A stretch of 64,000 bases of DNA from CAZYJD01 sp964647785 (GCA_964647785.1 CAZYJD010000001.1:1-64000), one strand, 5' to 3'. Positions 18,629 to 28,285 are shown, numbered from the stretch's first letter. The notes: generated by a model not told the origin, from the letters alone. Translations and numbers: made by a program.

Positions 18629-18850
18629 ATGTACTGGACACTAGAACTGGCATCCTATCTTGACGATGCGCCATGGCCTGCCACTAAGGATGAGCTCATA
18701 GACTTTGCCATCCGAACGGGAGCGCCACTTGAAGTAGTGGAAAATTTGCAGGAACTTGAAGATGATGGTGAACCATTTGAGGCCATTGAAGAAGTTTGGC
18801 CTGATTATCCAACCACTGACGATTACTTCTTTAACGAAGACGAGTTATAG
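18629..18850 (+). CDS. DUF2795 small acidic protein
   Basis: A 73-residue protein with PWPATKDELIDFAIRTGAPLEVVENLQEL, the DUF2795 core, and a strongly acidic tail ending DDYFFNEDEL. Function is unknown; the small helical fold and charge suggest a binding protein rather than an enzyme. It is a single-gene unit: about 110 bases upstream is the rlmB terminator and eight bases downstream a strong intrinsic terminator begins. The 90-base AT-rich stretch before it must hold its promoter. Confidence 0.85.
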   Translation: MYWTLELASYLDDAPWPATKDELIDFAIRTGAPLEVVENLQELEDDGEPFEAIEEVWPDYPTTDDYFFNEDEL

Positions 18851-18857
18851 CATCCAC

Positions 18858-18884
18858 AACCGCCTCAAAAGGGCGGTTTTTTTT
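18858..18884 (+). terminator. Intrinsic terminator after the DUF2795 gene
   Basis: AACCGCC and GGCGGTT pair perfectly (7 bp) around TCAAAAG, followed by eight T counting the stem end. It abuts the convergent transglycosylase gene. Confidence 0.9.
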
Positions 18885-19806
18885 AATCCTTCACAGGAAG
18901 ACGAATTTCATAGCCCTTTCTTGCCTTGTTCAGTAATTGGTTGTTATTAATCCAAGGATTGTGATAACGAAGCTCTTTGTAAGAAACAGACTGGCCAATG
19001 CTCCAATCGGGCCACGAGCTCACGGTGGTGTCCACAGTTAGGGTGCGATATTTGAATTGAGGGTAGGCATCTCTTTCCACGGAAAAATCAAACCCAAAAT
19101 CTTCTGGTGAACCAGTGATATATTTTGCAGCCAATATGCGCGGAAGGTATCTTGAACTCTCAGGGTTCAGCCGCAGTTGATAATAATTGGTTTCCTTTTG
19201 GTCTTCACATGCTCTTTTTAAGCCTCCAATGCCCCGGTTATAAGATGCAGCAGCCATGGTCCAGCTACCGAACACTTCCTTTGCTTGCAAAAGGTATTTA
19301 CAGGCCGCTTCTGTGCTCTTTTGAAGGTGGTAACGTTCATCTACATCCTCACGCACTTCCAAGCCATATTCTCTGGCTGTTTCGGGCATGAGCTGCCAAT
19401 AGCCTGCAGCACCAGCCGGCGAAACCACATGCATCAGGCCACTTTCAATCAATGCCAGGTATTTAAAATCATCGGGTACGCCAAATTTTTTCAAAATAGG
19501 CTCCATTTGCTGAAACTCCCTATTGCTTCTTTTCAGCCATAACATGGTGTTGCTCTGCCAAAAGGTATTCACCAAAAACTCCCGGTCAATGCGCTCGTAA
19601 ACCTCAAGATCTGACAATGGAACCTTTTCTCCGGCAAAATGCAAGCTATCAGGATATACCACCGAAGCAACCTGTTGTTTTTGTCGCAATTCAGGCAGGC
19701 TGTTGACCGATTTCTCTGACATGCCGGATGAAAGTCCCAGCCACAGCAAAATGGTCAATGAAAAAAGTAGGCTTATACCGAGTATATTTCTAGCTTTGGT
19801 GGTCAT
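18883..19806 (-). CDS. Lytic murein transglycosylase (SLT/MltD-like)
   Basis: A 307-residue periplasmic protein with an N-terminal signal anchor (NILGISLLFSLTILLWLGL). The lysozyme-like SLT domain covers about residues 105-230: the catalytic glutamate is E121 in LALIESGLMH, followed by SPAGAAGYWQLMPETAREYGL and AAASYNRGIGGLKRA, the standard family 1 motifs. It cleaves the MurNAc-GlcNAc bond with formation of 1,6-anhydroMurNAc. No LysM repeat is obvious, though the C-terminus (about 260-307) resembles a short wall-binding module. It stands alone and converges on the DUF2795 gene. Confidence 0.88.
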   Translation of the reverse strand: MTTKARNILGISLLFSLTILLWLGLSSGMSEKSVNSLPELRQKQQVASVVYPDSLHFAGEKVPLSDLEVYERIDREFLVNTFWQSNTMLWLKRSNREFQQMEPILKKFGVPDDFKYLALIESGLMHVVSPAGAAGYWQLMPETAREYGLEVREDVDERYHLQKSTEAACKYLLQAKEVFGSWTMAAASYNRGIGGLKRACEDQKETNYYQLRLNPESSRYLPRILAAKYITGSPEDFGFDFSVERDAYPQFKYRTLTVDTTVSSWPDWSIGQSVSYKELRYHNPWINNNQLLNKARKGYEIRLPVKD

Positions 19807-20122
19807 GATTAACGCTTAAAAAAGGGTCGTGCATTTCTTCAGAAAAATTTCCGAAATAGTAGGTTTTGGCCTTCCCGTTAACGCAACCTTCCCCCGTTCA
19901 GCCTAGGGCCTATATCCAAAGGATGGGGCCTGGTTTTGTCACCGTTGATGGGGCCGGAATTTGATTGGTGTTAAATTTTTCAAATATGTACCCGCACGAC
20001 CCATTTCAAAGGTACATTCATTTTACTACGATAAAAAGCACNNNNNNNNNNTAGGTCAATTCACCAGTCTGAAGAATACCCGGAAATATTTTTGTGACAA
20101 TAAAAGGCACTGCCCGGATGGT
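19807..20122. other. Intergenic region with scaffold gap
   Basis: This stretch holds ten Ns at 20042-20051, the mark of an assembly join; the true distance and content are unknown. The flanking sequence shows no gene on either strand. The block 19890-19960 has a few GGCC-rich words (CCTAGGGCC, GGGGCCTGG, GGGGCCGG) that may belong to a repeat that broke the assembly. Confidence 0.7.
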
Positions 20123-20152
20123 AAAAAAAAAGCCCTGCTGAATGCAGGGCTT
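20123..20152 (-). terminator. Strong terminator of the Omp28-like gene
   Basis: AAGCCCTGC and GCAGGGCTT form a perfect 9-bp stem with loop ATTCA on the minus strand, followed by a run of T (read from the A tract 20123-20131). It lies 22 bases after the stop codon. Confidence 0.9.
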
Positions 20153-20173
20153 CTCTTGATATTTTTAAAGAAA

Positions 20174-20995
20174 TTAATTCAGGTTAATCTTGGCTGCGTT
20201 GATAAACTGGAGCGCATTTCTACCTTGATTTTGGTATTTTCTCCAAAGAACCACTACACATTCCATGTTTTCCAATGGGAAACCAGCCATATTGGTCGTG
20301 AAGCTTTGGGTGGCGGTTGCACCTTCAACTACTTGACCGGCGCTGTAAGGGGTACCTTCCAAAGGAGTGATCACTTTACGGAGCACATTGTTGTGAACAT
20401 CATCCTCTTTATACTGGCCATTTGGCTGCTTTTGACGGTTAACTATGCCGCTTTCAGTAAAGAATACAGACACATTGTAGCTTCCGTCTTCAGGGGCTGT
20501 GAACCACTTGCTGTGAACATTGATGGTCATATCTCCTCCGCTACCATCTGTTTTGGTAACCTGCAAACCTACTTTGGCGTCGTTGGCAAGAATGGCATTC
20601 ATTCCTTCAACAAGCTTTGATTCAGTTACGCTTGGATCGGTGTAATTGGGAACAATGGTGTTTCCAACAGCCATCTTAGGAGTACCTCCTCCGCCAAACA
20701 TAGCAAATAGGGTGTCACCATAGGCATTTCCTAAATCAGAATTGCTGAGGTGTGCCGCTATACCTGTTGTTTTGGCTGGGTTGGCCGTTAATACATTGCT
20801 CACGGCTTGCTTACCAAGCGGGCAGTACTGGCACCATGTTGCAGTCATAATGAAAAGACCGGCTTTTTGTTGTCTTGTAACTTCTACGGTTCCGTTATCA
20901 CCTGAACCACCGTTGTTGGGATCTGTTCCTTCTTCACTACAGCCTGCTGCAAAAATCATGGCAGCTGAAGCGAGAATCATGTAGATTTTTTTCAT
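20174..20995 (-). CDS. Omp28-related lipoprotein with thioredoxin-like CxxC
   Basis: A 273-residue lipoprotein: the signal peptide ends in the lipobox AAGC with Cys19, followed by an acidic, Gly/Ser-rich linker. The next part is thioredoxin-like, with TATWCQYCPLGKQAV (Cys55 and Cys58) and later GTPKMAVGN, which occupies the cis-proline position. The C-terminal half is a beta-sandwich-like region (NVHSKWFTAPEDGSYNVSVFF). This matches the Omp28-related family of Bacteroidota. A redox role in the envelope is inferred from the CxxC; the family function is not established. It has its own strong terminator. Confidence 0.8.
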   Translation of the reverse strand: MKKIYMILASAAMIFAAGCSEEGTDPNNGGSGDNGTVEVTRQQKAGLFIMTATWCQYCPLGKQAVSNVLTANPAKTTGIAAHLSNSDLGNAYGDTLFAMFGGGGTPKMAVGNTIVPNYTDPSVTESKLVEGMNAILANDAKVGLQVTKTDGSGGDMTINVHSKWFTAPEDGSYNVSVFFTESGIVNRQKQPNGQYKEDDVHNNVLRKVITPLEGTPYSAGQVVEGATATQSFTTNMAGFPLENMECVVVLWRKYQNQGRNALQFINAAKINLN

Positions 20996-21041
20996 TGTTA
21001 TTTGTTTTAAGGTTACGAATGTAAAAATAGTTCTTTTTTTC

Positions 21042-22205
21042 CTACCACTCTAATGTCAGATTATTGTGTTTTATTGTGAGTGCGTGTTTTTCTGAGCTTT
21101 CTACATACCCCACACGATGTGCAACAATGCCGTGGGCCTTTGCAATGGAAATGAGGGTGTCTGCCTTTTCTTCATCCATATAAACTTCGAGACGATGACC
21201 CATGTTAAACACTTCGAACATCTCTTTCCATTCCGTACCTGAAAGCCTTTGTATTTCGGTAAACAAGGGGGGAATGGGAAGCAAATTATCTTTCACTATA
21301 TGAACCCTGTGCTTGCCTGAAAAGTGACGCACTTTTGTTTGACCACCTCCGCTGCAGTGAATCAGCGCATGGATGAATGGTTTCAGTTCTTTCAGGGCTT
21401 GTCTGATTACGGGCAAATATGTTCGGGTTGGACTTAAAATGGCTTTACCGGCATCCAGTGGAGTTCCTGCAAAGGAATCCGTTAATCCATAAGATCCGCT
21501 GTAAACCAATGCTTCATCAGTTAAGGGATCAAATGATTCGGGGTAACGGTTGTAATATTCATGCTTCAAAAGATCATGCCTTGCAGAGGTGAGCCCATTG
21601 CTTCCCATGCCGCTGTTATAGGCATTTTCGTAATTGGCCTGCCCATAAGAACTCAAGCCAACGATCACCGCGCCAGGCTTTATTTCCGCTTCTATGATGT
21701 GTTTCCTTCTGCTTCTTGCTGTTAGCGTGGAATCTACAATGATTGTTCTTACCAAATCACCCACATCGGCTGTCTCCCCACCTGTGAGTGTAATATCAAC
21801 GCCTTGCTCACGCAACATTTGGGTGAACTCCTCCATGCCTTCAATAACGGCCTTGATTACCTCAGCAGGAATTAAGTGCTTATTTCTGCCAATGGTATTG
21901 CTCAGTACGAGGCCATCCGTAATGCCCACGCAAAGCAAATCATCGGTATTCATCACAATGGCATCCTGTGCAATGCCTTTCCAAACGGATATATCGCCTG
22001 TTTCTTTCCAATACAAATAAGCAAGGGATGATTTGGTGCCTGCGCCATCGGCATGCATGCAAATGCAGTGGTCCTGGCTTCCGCCCAATAAATCAGGAAT
22101 GATTTTACAAAAGGCGTTGGGGAACAAACCCTTGTCAAGATTTTCAATGGCCTTATGCACATCTTCCTTTCCGGAAGATACTCCTCGTCCGCTGTATTTA
22201 TTCAT
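21042..22205 (-). CDS. purM: Phosphoribosylformylglycinamidine cyclo-ligase
   Basis: A 387-residue AIR synthetase that closes the imidazole ring of purines with ATP. MNKYSGRGVSSGKEDVHKAI at the start, HADGAGTKSSLA, DAIVMNTDDLLCVG and LTGGETADVGDLVRT are characteristic PurM motifs. It is slightly longer than the E. coli enzyme, as usual in Bacteroidota. The start lies 21 bases after the stop of the OmpA-family gene upstream, so both may share a transcript although their functions are unrelated. Confidence 0.95.
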   Translation of the reverse strand: MNKYSGRGVSSGKEDVHKAIENLDKGLFPNAFCKIIPDLLGGSQDHCICMHADGAGTKSSLAYLYWKETGDISVWKGIAQDAIVMNTDDLLCVGITDGLVLSNTIGRNKHLIPAEVIKAVIEGMEEFTQMLREQGVDITLTGGETADVGDLVRTIIVDSTLTARSRRKHIIEAEIKPGAVIVGLSSYGQANYENAYNSGMGSNGLTSARHDLLKHEYYNRYPESFDPLTDEALVYSGSYGLTDSFAGTPLDAGKAILSPTRTYLPVIRQALKELKPFIHALIHCSGGGQTKVRHFSGKHRVHIVKDNLLPIPPLFTEIQRLSGTEWKEMFEVFNMGHRLEVYMDEEKADTLISIAKAHGIVAHRVGYVESSEKHALTIKHNNLTLEW

Positions 22206-22226
22206 GTATGAGAATTATCCGGATGA

Positions 22227-24791
22227 TTATTCTTCCGGCTCTGTTACTTCTTTCTCAAGAAGCAGCCTATCGCCATCAAGGGTAGCGCTGAGGTATTTGT
22301 TAAATACCGACACACCTAAAACGGCAGGGCGTTTATTGTCTACCATTCTGCAACTCACATCTTTCAGAACCATTTCACCCACTTTGAGTTCCTTGATTTT
22401 AAAGTTCTTGCTGGTGAGTTTCGTGCCATCAGATAACTTTATCTTATCTTTTCCTTGGCTGAAGTCTTCAAGGCTCAACTCCTTGCTTCTAAGCAATGCC
22501 TCAACATCATTTTGAGTCAGTTGTGTTTTGTAGGTTTCATCGTCGTAGATCAACTTCAGGCGTTTTCTACCAAGCGTTGCATTTACATAGTAGCCGTCTC
22601 GGCTTTTGGAAAGAGGCAGGATGTCATATTTCTCAAGCAGCTTGCGTCTTTCCATTTCCTCTTGTATTCTCTTCTCCTCGGCAGCTCTCACGGCCAGTAA
22701 AGAATCGATGTTGCCTTTGTTGGCGGCCAGCCATTCTTTTTGTTTGGTGAGAAGGAATGGACTGTAAATAGAACCTTTGCCCTCCAAAGCAGAATCATTG
22801 CGGTTGATGGCATTCACCGATTCGGTATCAAAAACAAAATTGCAATTCACCACTTTTACGGTGGTACGGCGATTCAGCTGATGCTCATCTTCTGAGCAGG
22901 GAACCACTTTTCCGCCCTCACATTCGCATTGATTCACCAATTGCGACTCACCATATCCTCTGGCCTCAAGACGGAATGGGTTGATGCCGTTTTCAATGAT
23001 ATAAGCCACGGCAGAATCTGCACGTCGTTGACTCAGTGCCCTGTTGTATTCAAAAGACGAACGACAGTCGGTATGAGAACCTAACTCCACTTTCATTTTG
23101 GGATACTTAGCGAGGGTGAGAATGAGATCATCCAGCACTTTTCTGGATTCACCTCTCAAATTCGCAGAGTCAAGACCGTAATAAATGGGCAATACGAAAA
23201 TATCGTTGCACTGATTTTTCAAACAGAAATCTTTGACGAAGCTGGTAGACTGCTCAAGACCAACGGTAGAAACATACTTAGGTTTGCTGTCATAGAAGTA
23301 TTCATCTCTTTTTTGGGCAAACACCTCATAGTTTACATTTTCACCCAAATCGGTCTGGTAATAACCCTTTGAATCGGTGTATAGCCTAATCTTGGATGAA
23401 TCCAGATCATTGCTTATGATCACCAATGCATTGGCTATGGCCTCACCATTGTCGCAATTGGTTACCTGACCACTCAAGGCAAAGTACATAGGCTCTACCG
23501 AGAACGAATAAATATCATCGTCTCCTCGGTTGCGGTTCGAAGTAAAATATCCCGACATTTTATCCGGTTCCATGATGATGCCGAAATCATCGTGATAGGA
23601 GTTGAAAGGTCCTAAAAGGTTTTCAGGCTTCTCCCATTCCTGACCCGAGCCGGTGGTAGAAAACAAGTCAAGCCCGCCAAATCCCGGATGTCCATCTGAT
23701 GAAAAAAAGAGGGTACCATCATCATGTATGTAAGGAAATGCCTCATTTCCGCGGGTGTTGATGGTTGGGCCCAAGTTCACCGGATCACTCCAGGTTCTTC
23801 CACGCCGAACAAAGTTCACCACATATAGATCTTTGGTTTTTTCTACATCCTCATCCGGGTTACCATAGCCTCCCAGCATATCTGATGCGAAATACAATTT
23901 GCTTCCATCAGGCGAAAGGGCTGGGTGACCACAATTGAAACTATCACTGCAGAATGGCAGGGGTTCAGGGTTAACATCCCATTCGCCACCTCTTCTTCTT
24001 GCTTCGTAAATTTTACAGGTTTTTTCTTTCCCTTCAGGACCATTGCACTGCGTATAATACATGGTAGAAAAACGACGGTCGAATGTAACCACCCCATCAT
24101 TGTAATCAGAATTGAGACCTTCTACCAGCACGGGCGGGGTCCAGCGAACGCGTCCTCTTTTTCCTTCTTTGTTCACCACCCAAACATCGGTATGCATTCT
24201 ACCTGTCCAGTTGTACGCTCGTTTATTTTCTCCCTCTTCACGATCAGATGTAAACATAATGGCGTTGTGCTTTCTATCTGCCCACATGGGGGAAAAATCA
24301 TCGACCTTGCTATCGCTGGCTTCCTTGAATAAATCAATGGTTACCCTCGATTTTCGGTTTTGGTCTTTCAAGGCCATTTCACAACCCTTGATGTACACAT
24401 CTGTGCGTTTGTCTTCGGGCACTTGTTTTTTGTAATCCTGGAAATTTTGCAAGGCCTCGGTATACTTGCCTTGACGCATCTGTGCTTCACCCATTCGGAA
24501 GGTTACAATAGGATCTTTCACCCCTCTTCTAATGGCGGTAGAATACCACTTCTCCGCATTGTCGGGGTCGTGATTCAGGCGATATCCTTCTGCAGCTCTA
24601 AATGCGGATTTTTGCTTGTCTTCTTTGGTGGTCTTATTGTTCTTGTACACTTGCTTGTACATGTCCGAAGCCTTGGCGTACTCCGCGAGCTCAAAAGACT
24701 CATTCGACTTTTTCATGGATGCAGATTTGCAGCCGGAAATGGTTACAGCAAGGAAGAGCGTTGAAAGGACGAGGGATTGTACTTTGTTCAT
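22227..24791 (-). CDS. PorE-like OmpA-family lipoprotein with extra C-terminal domain
   Basis: An 854-residue lipoprotein (lipobox ISGC, Cys21). Domains in order: TPR-like helices (about 30-135); a PD40/WD40-like propeller (about 150-430, with HPALSPDGSKLYFASD and DDGTLFFSSDGHPGFGG); a carboxypeptidase-regulatory-like domain (about 435-525, LSGQVTNCDNGEAIANALV); and an OmpA C-terminal peptidoglycan-binding domain (about 540-665, ELGSHTDCRSSFEYNRALSQRRADSA). This order matches PorE, the T9SS lipoprotein anchored to peptidoglycan, and relatives. After a coiled stretch comes an extra domain (733-850) resembling a retropepsin fold with an altered active site. Bacteroidota carry several such paralogues, so T9SS membership is inferred. 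Confidence 0.85.
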   Translation of the reverse strand: MNKVQSLVLSTLFLAVTISGCKSASMKKSNESFELAEYAKASDMYKQVYKNNKTTKEDKQKSAFRAAEGYRLNHDPDNAEKWYSTAIRRGVKDPIVTFRMGEAQMRQGKYTEALQNFQDYKKQVPEDKRTDVYIKGCEMALKDQNRKSRVTIDLFKEASDSKVDDFSPMWADRKHNAIMFTSDREEGENKRAYNWTGRMHTDVWVVNKEGKRGRVRWTPPVLVEGLNSDYNDGVVTFDRRFSTMYYTQCNGPEGKEKTCKIYEARRRGGEWDVNPEPLPFCSDSFNCGHPALSPDGSKLYFASDMLGGYGNPDEDVEKTKDLYVVNFVRRGRTWSDPVNLGPTINTRGNEAFPYIHDDGTLFFSSDGHPGFGGLDLFSTTGSGQEWEKPENLLGPFNSYHDDFGIIMEPDKMSGYFTSNRNRGDDDIYSFSVEPMYFALSGQVTNCDNGEAIANALVIISNDLDSSKIRLYTDSKGYYQTDLGENVNYEVFAQKRDEYFYDSKPKYVSTVGLEQSTSFVKDFCLKNQCNDIFVLPIYYGLDSANLRGESRKVLDDLILTLAKYPKMKVELGSHTDCRSSFEYNRALSQRRADSAVAYIIENGINPFRLEARGYGESQLVNQCECEGGKVVPCSEDEHQLNRRTTVKVVNCNFVFDTESVNAINRNDSALEGKGSIYSPFLLTKQKEWLAANKGNIDSLLAVRAAEEKRIQEEMERRKLLEKYDILPLSKSRDGYYVNATLGRKRLKLIYDDETYKTQLTQNDVEALLRSKELSLEDFSQGKDKIKLSDGTKLTSKNFKIKELKVGEMVLKDVSCRMVDNKRPAVLGVSVFNKYLSATLDGDRLLLEKEVTEPEE

Positions 24792-24873
24792 AAATGCCTG
24801 ATAATACGCTTATACAAACGCCAAAAATGACGAAATAAATGCCTATTTCCAAATTAATTTTGGGAAAAGGAAA

Positions 24874-24904
24874 TGAATTAAGAAATGCCGCCCCGAGCGG
24901 CTTT
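24874..24904 (-). terminator. Likely terminator of the glutamine synthetase gene
   Basis: On the minus strand GCCGC and GCGGC form a 5-bp GC stem around TCGGG, preceded by AAA and followed by ATTTCTTAATT. It lies about 25 bases after the stop codon. The T tract is interrupted, so strength is moderate. Confidence 0.55.
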
Positions 24905-24926
24905 CAGTCACTTTTTGCGCGAATTA

Positions 24927-27095
24927 TCAACGTATAAAGAGCATTTCTCGGTACTTAGGCAATCGCCAAAGTTGGTCATCAACCATGATCTCGAGCTTAT
25001 CTGCGTGGTAGCGTATTTGATCAAACAGCTCTTTTACCCCGGTGCAATAGGCCATGGCTCTCTCCTTTGTATTCTGAAGCATATTGGCATCTTTCCTGGC
25101 TTGCAACATTTGATCGGAGAGTTTTTTCATTTCCCCGATGTGTTTAGACAGATCGCGTAAAAGATCTACCTGAGGTTGAATTATATCCTCATCAAGACCA
25201 GCTGCGCGAAGTTCATTGATATTACCGGCAACAACCGTTTGGTATTCAATGGCTGCCGGCAAGATATGGGTGTAGGTTAAATCGCTGATGAGGCGCCCTT
25301 CTATCTGAAGTTTCTTGATGTACTCTTCCAGGAAAATTTCATGGCGGGCTTTTAATTCGGGCAGTGTGAAGATGCCGTTTTGAACGAATATTTTCTCCGC
25401 CTGATTACTTACAACGGCATCCAGTGCCTCGGGAGTGGTTTTTATGTTGCTAAGCCCACGTTTTTCTGCTTCAACTACCCATTCATCGCTGTATCCATTG
25501 CCTTCAAATAATCTGGGTTGCGCATCGGCCAGCTCTTTTTTGAGAACTTGTATGAGCGCATCAGAAGTCTCCGTTCCATTGGCAATCAGGGCATCTACCT
25601 TGGCCTTAAACTCGATTAGTTGTGAGGCCATGGCCGTATTGAGGGCAGTCATTGCATTGGCTGAGTTGGAGGAAGAACCTACTGCCCGCAATTCAAATTT
25701 ATTGCCGGTAAAGGCAAATGGTGAAGTACGGTTGCGGTCGGTATTGTCTACCAGAATTTCTGGCACACGGAAAATATTGATGGTTTTATCTTCATCTGTT
25801 GAAGAAGCCTTTTCATTCTTGCTAAAAGCTTCCAAAACCTTTGTAAGGGTAGAACCTATGAAAATAGACATGATGGCCGGAGGCGCTTCATTGGCACCCA
25901 AACGGTGGTCATTCGAGGCTGATGCAATGCTGGCCCTAATGATGTCTGCACTTTCGTGAAAGGCCTTAATGGTATTGATGAAGAAGGTAAGAAACTGCAG
26001 GTTTTCGTTGGGTTCTTTTCCTGGAGCGAGCAAATTAATGCCGGTATTGGTAATCAAAGACCAGTTGTTGTGCTTGCCGGATCCGTTGATGCCGGCAAAA
26101 GGTTTTTCATGAAGAATGACCTCAAAATTGTGACGGTGTGCCACTTCTTCCATCAAATCCATCAACAATTGGTTATGGTCGATGGCCAGGTTCACTTCTT
26201 CAAACATCGGGGCACATTCATACTGCCCCGGAGCAACTTCGTTATGGCGGGTTTTCAATGGGATCCCCAATTTCAAGGCCTCAACTTCCAACTCATACAT
26301 GAAGTTAAAAACGCGATCCGGTATGCTGCCGAAGTAATGGTCTTCCATTTGCTGGCCCTTAGCAGGCGCATGCCCAAACAGTGTGCGATCGCTCATTACA
26401 AGATCAGGACGCGCATGGTACATGGCACGATCGATCAGAAAATACTCTTGCTCAATGCCCAAAGAAGCTGAAACCTTGTTTACCTGCGGATCGAAAAAGC
26501 GGCAAACATCTGTGGCGGCTTTATCCACCAGATTGAGTGATTTCAACAAAGGCGCCTTGTAATCAAGCGCTTCCCCATTGTAGGATACAAATATGGTTGG
26601 AATGCAAAGGGTTTTTCCCGAAGTATTCTCGTAAATAAAGGCAGGAGAACCCGGATCCCATGCAGTATAACCGCGGGCTTCGAAAGTGTTTCTCAATCCA
26701 CCACTTGGCAGGCTGGATGCATCGGGTTCCTGTTGAACGAGGGAGCTCCCTGAAAACTTTTCAATGGCCATTCCATCTTCAGGCTCGTAAAATGAATCGT
26801 GCTTTTCGGCAGTTGATCCTGTCAGCGGCTGGAACCAATGCGTATAGTGAGAGGCACCTTTTGAAATGGCCCAGCGCTTCATGCCTGCGGCTATGTGATC
26901 GGCCACATCACGATCAATGGTTTTGCCTTGCTCCATGGCCTCTTTAACTGCGTTGTAAGCTTCCTTGCCTAGGAAGGTACGCATGGAACGATCGTTGAAA
27001 ACATTGGTGGCAAAATACTCCGATACATTTTCAGAGGGCACATTCACTGGTACAGACTTACGTGCTTCGAGAATTTCGAGGGCTTTGAATCGCAT
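24927..27095 (-). CDS. glnN: Glutamine synthetase type III
   Basis: A 722-residue GSIII, much longer than the 450-470 residues of types I and II, and the form typical of Bacteroidota. It forms glutamine from glutamate, ammonia and ATP. Family features visible are FATNVFNDRSMRTFL near the N-terminus, GASHYTHWFQPLTG, LGIEQEYFLID, EVAPGQYECAPMFEE and the ATP-site stretch EKPFAGINGSGKHNNWSL. The C-terminal helical extension follows RLFEGNGYSDEWVVEA. It has its own -7 element upstream and appears to be a single-gene unit downstream of prfA. Confidence 0.96.
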   Translation of the reverse strand: MRFKALEILEARKSVPVNVPSENVSEYFATNVFNDRSMRTFLGKEAYNAVKEAMEQGKTIDRDVADHIAAGMKRWAISKGASHYTHWFQPLTGSTAEKHDSFYEPEDGMAIEKFSGSSLVQQEPDASSLPSGGLRNTFEARGYTAWDPGSPAFIYENTSGKTLCIPTIFVSYNGEALDYKAPLLKSLNLVDKAATDVCRFFDPQVNKVSASLGIEQEYFLIDRAMYHARPDLVMSDRTLFGHAPAKGQQMEDHYFGSIPDRVFNFMYELEVEALKLGIPLKTRHNEVAPGQYECAPMFEEVNLAIDHNQLLMDLMEEVAHRHNFEVILHEKPFAGINGSGKHNNWSLITNTGINLLAPGKEPNENLQFLTFFINTIKAFHESADIIRASIASASNDHRLGANEAPPAIMSIFIGSTLTKVLEAFSKNEKASSTDEDKTINIFRVPEILVDNTDRNRTSPFAFTGNKFELRAVGSSSNSANAMTALNTAMASQLIEFKAKVDALIANGTETSDALIQVLKKELADAQPRLFEGNGYSDEWVVEAEKRGLSNIKTTPEALDAVVSNQAEKIFVQNGIFTLPELKARHEIFLEEYIKKLQIEGRLISDLTYTHILPAAIEYQTVVAGNINELRAAGLDEDIIQPQVDLLRDLSKHIGEMKKLSDQMLQARKDANMLQNTKERAMAYCTGVKELFDQIRYHADKLEIMVDDQLWRLPKYREMLFIR

Positions 27096-27116
27096 AATTC
27101 CGGCTTGATTTAGCTA

Positions 27117-27124
27117 CAAACTTA
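27117..27124 (-). promoter_or_regulatory. Putative glnN promoter -7 element
   Basis: Minus-strand TAAGTTTG exactly matches TAnnTTTG and ends 21 bases before the ATG at 27095. No clear -33 element is seen. Confidence 0.5.
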
Positions 27125-27185
27125 CACTTTCGACTTTGAAATAATTGGAGGTACCCCCCGAAGGCTTGCGCACAATTTTTTCACA

Positions 27186-28259
27186 TCAGGCCAAACCACC
27201 CGCCTTCATTTTCTCCATGTTTTCTGCCATCTTCAAAGCATCCATAAATTCCTGTAAATCTCCATTCAATACTTCCTGAAGATTGTAGAGGCTCAAATTG
27301 ATGCGGTGGTCGGTAACCCTGCCCTGCGGAAAATTGTAGGTTCTGATTTTTGCGGAACGATCGCCCGTTGAAACCAATGATTTTCGCTGGGCTGCCACCT
27401 CAGATTGCTTCTTCTCAAGTTCTTTTTCGTAAATGCGAGATCGAAGAATACTCAGTGCTTTTTCATAATTCTTGATTTGTGAACGTCCCTCCTGACATTC
27501 AACCACGATGCCGGTCGGAAGGTGTGTGAGACGAACAGCAGATTCGGTTTTATTCACGTGTTGTCCCCCTGCCCCTGAAGAACGATAGGTGTCTTTCTTG
27601 ATATCCTTGTTGTCGATATGCACATCCACTTCATCAGCTTCCGGCAAAACGGCGACGGTGGCGGCTGAAGTATGCACCCTACCTTGGGATTCTGTTTCCG
27701 GAACCCTTTGAACGCGATGCACGCCCGACTCAAACTTGAAAACTCCGTAAGCATCCGGCCCATTCACATGAAAAACCACCCGGCTAAATCCTCCAACTGA
27801 TCCTTCCATGAAATCATCCACCTCAAATTGAAAACCCTTTTCCTGCGCATAGCGCTGATACATTCTGAACAAATCACCCGCAAAAAGACTGGCTTCATCT
27901 CCCCCGGTTCCGGCCCTTATTTCTACGATGGCATTTTTATTATCTTCAGGATCTTTGGGAATCAACATCAGTTTAATTTCCTGATCGAGTAGCGTTTTTT
28001 TGTCTTGCAGCTCGTCCAATTCATCACGCGCCATTGACTTCAACTCATCATCTTCATTGCCGGCCAATATCTGCCGGGCCTCATCCATCGATTGCAAAAG
28101 TGTTCGATAGGTGTGATATGCCTCAACAATTTCTTTCAGATCACTGTATTCTTTGTTCAGCCTGGCGAACTGCTTCATATCAGAAGCAACTTCAGGACTG
28201 CTTAACAATTCCTCTACCTGACGGTAACGCGCGTATATGGCCTCCAGTTTATCGAGCAT
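27186..28259 (-). CDS. prfA: Peptide chain release factor 1
   Basis: A 357-residue class I release factor reading UAA and UAG. The catalytic GGQ is in RSSGAGGQHVNKTESAVRL near residue 230, the site methylated by PrmC. The N-terminal helical domain begins MLDKLEAIYARYRQVEELL, and the codon-recognition region (RVQRVPETESQGRVHTSAAT) contains the PxT-type motif as PET, with the RF1-typical context. It follows the propeller-like gene by 26 bases at the end of the polA-lpxH gene string. Confidence 0.97.
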   Translation of the reverse strand: MLDKLEAIYARYRQVEELLSSPEVASDMKQFARLNKEYSDLKEIVEAYHTYRTLLQSMDEARQILAGNEDDELKSMARDELDELQDKKTLLDQEIKLMLIPKDPEDNKNAIVEIRAGTGGDEASLFAGDLFRMYQRYAQEKGFQFEVDDFMEGSVGGFSRVVFHVNGPDAYGVFKFESGVHRVQRVPETESQGRVHTSAATVAVLPEADEVDVHIDNKDIKKDTYRSSGAGGQHVNKTESAVRLTHLPTGIVVECQEGRSQIKNYEKALSILRSRIYEKELEKKQSEVAAQRKSLVSTGDRSAKIRTYNFPQGRVTDHRINLSLYNLQEVLNGDLQEFMDALKMAENMEKMKAGGLA

Positions 28260-28285
28260 GCTCTTCTTTCAAGGCTGCAAAGGTA

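Noticed and set aside
19961..20620. Plus-strand open frame crossing the run of Ns
   Set aside because: It spans the assembly gap and lies antisense to the well-supported Omp28-like gene.
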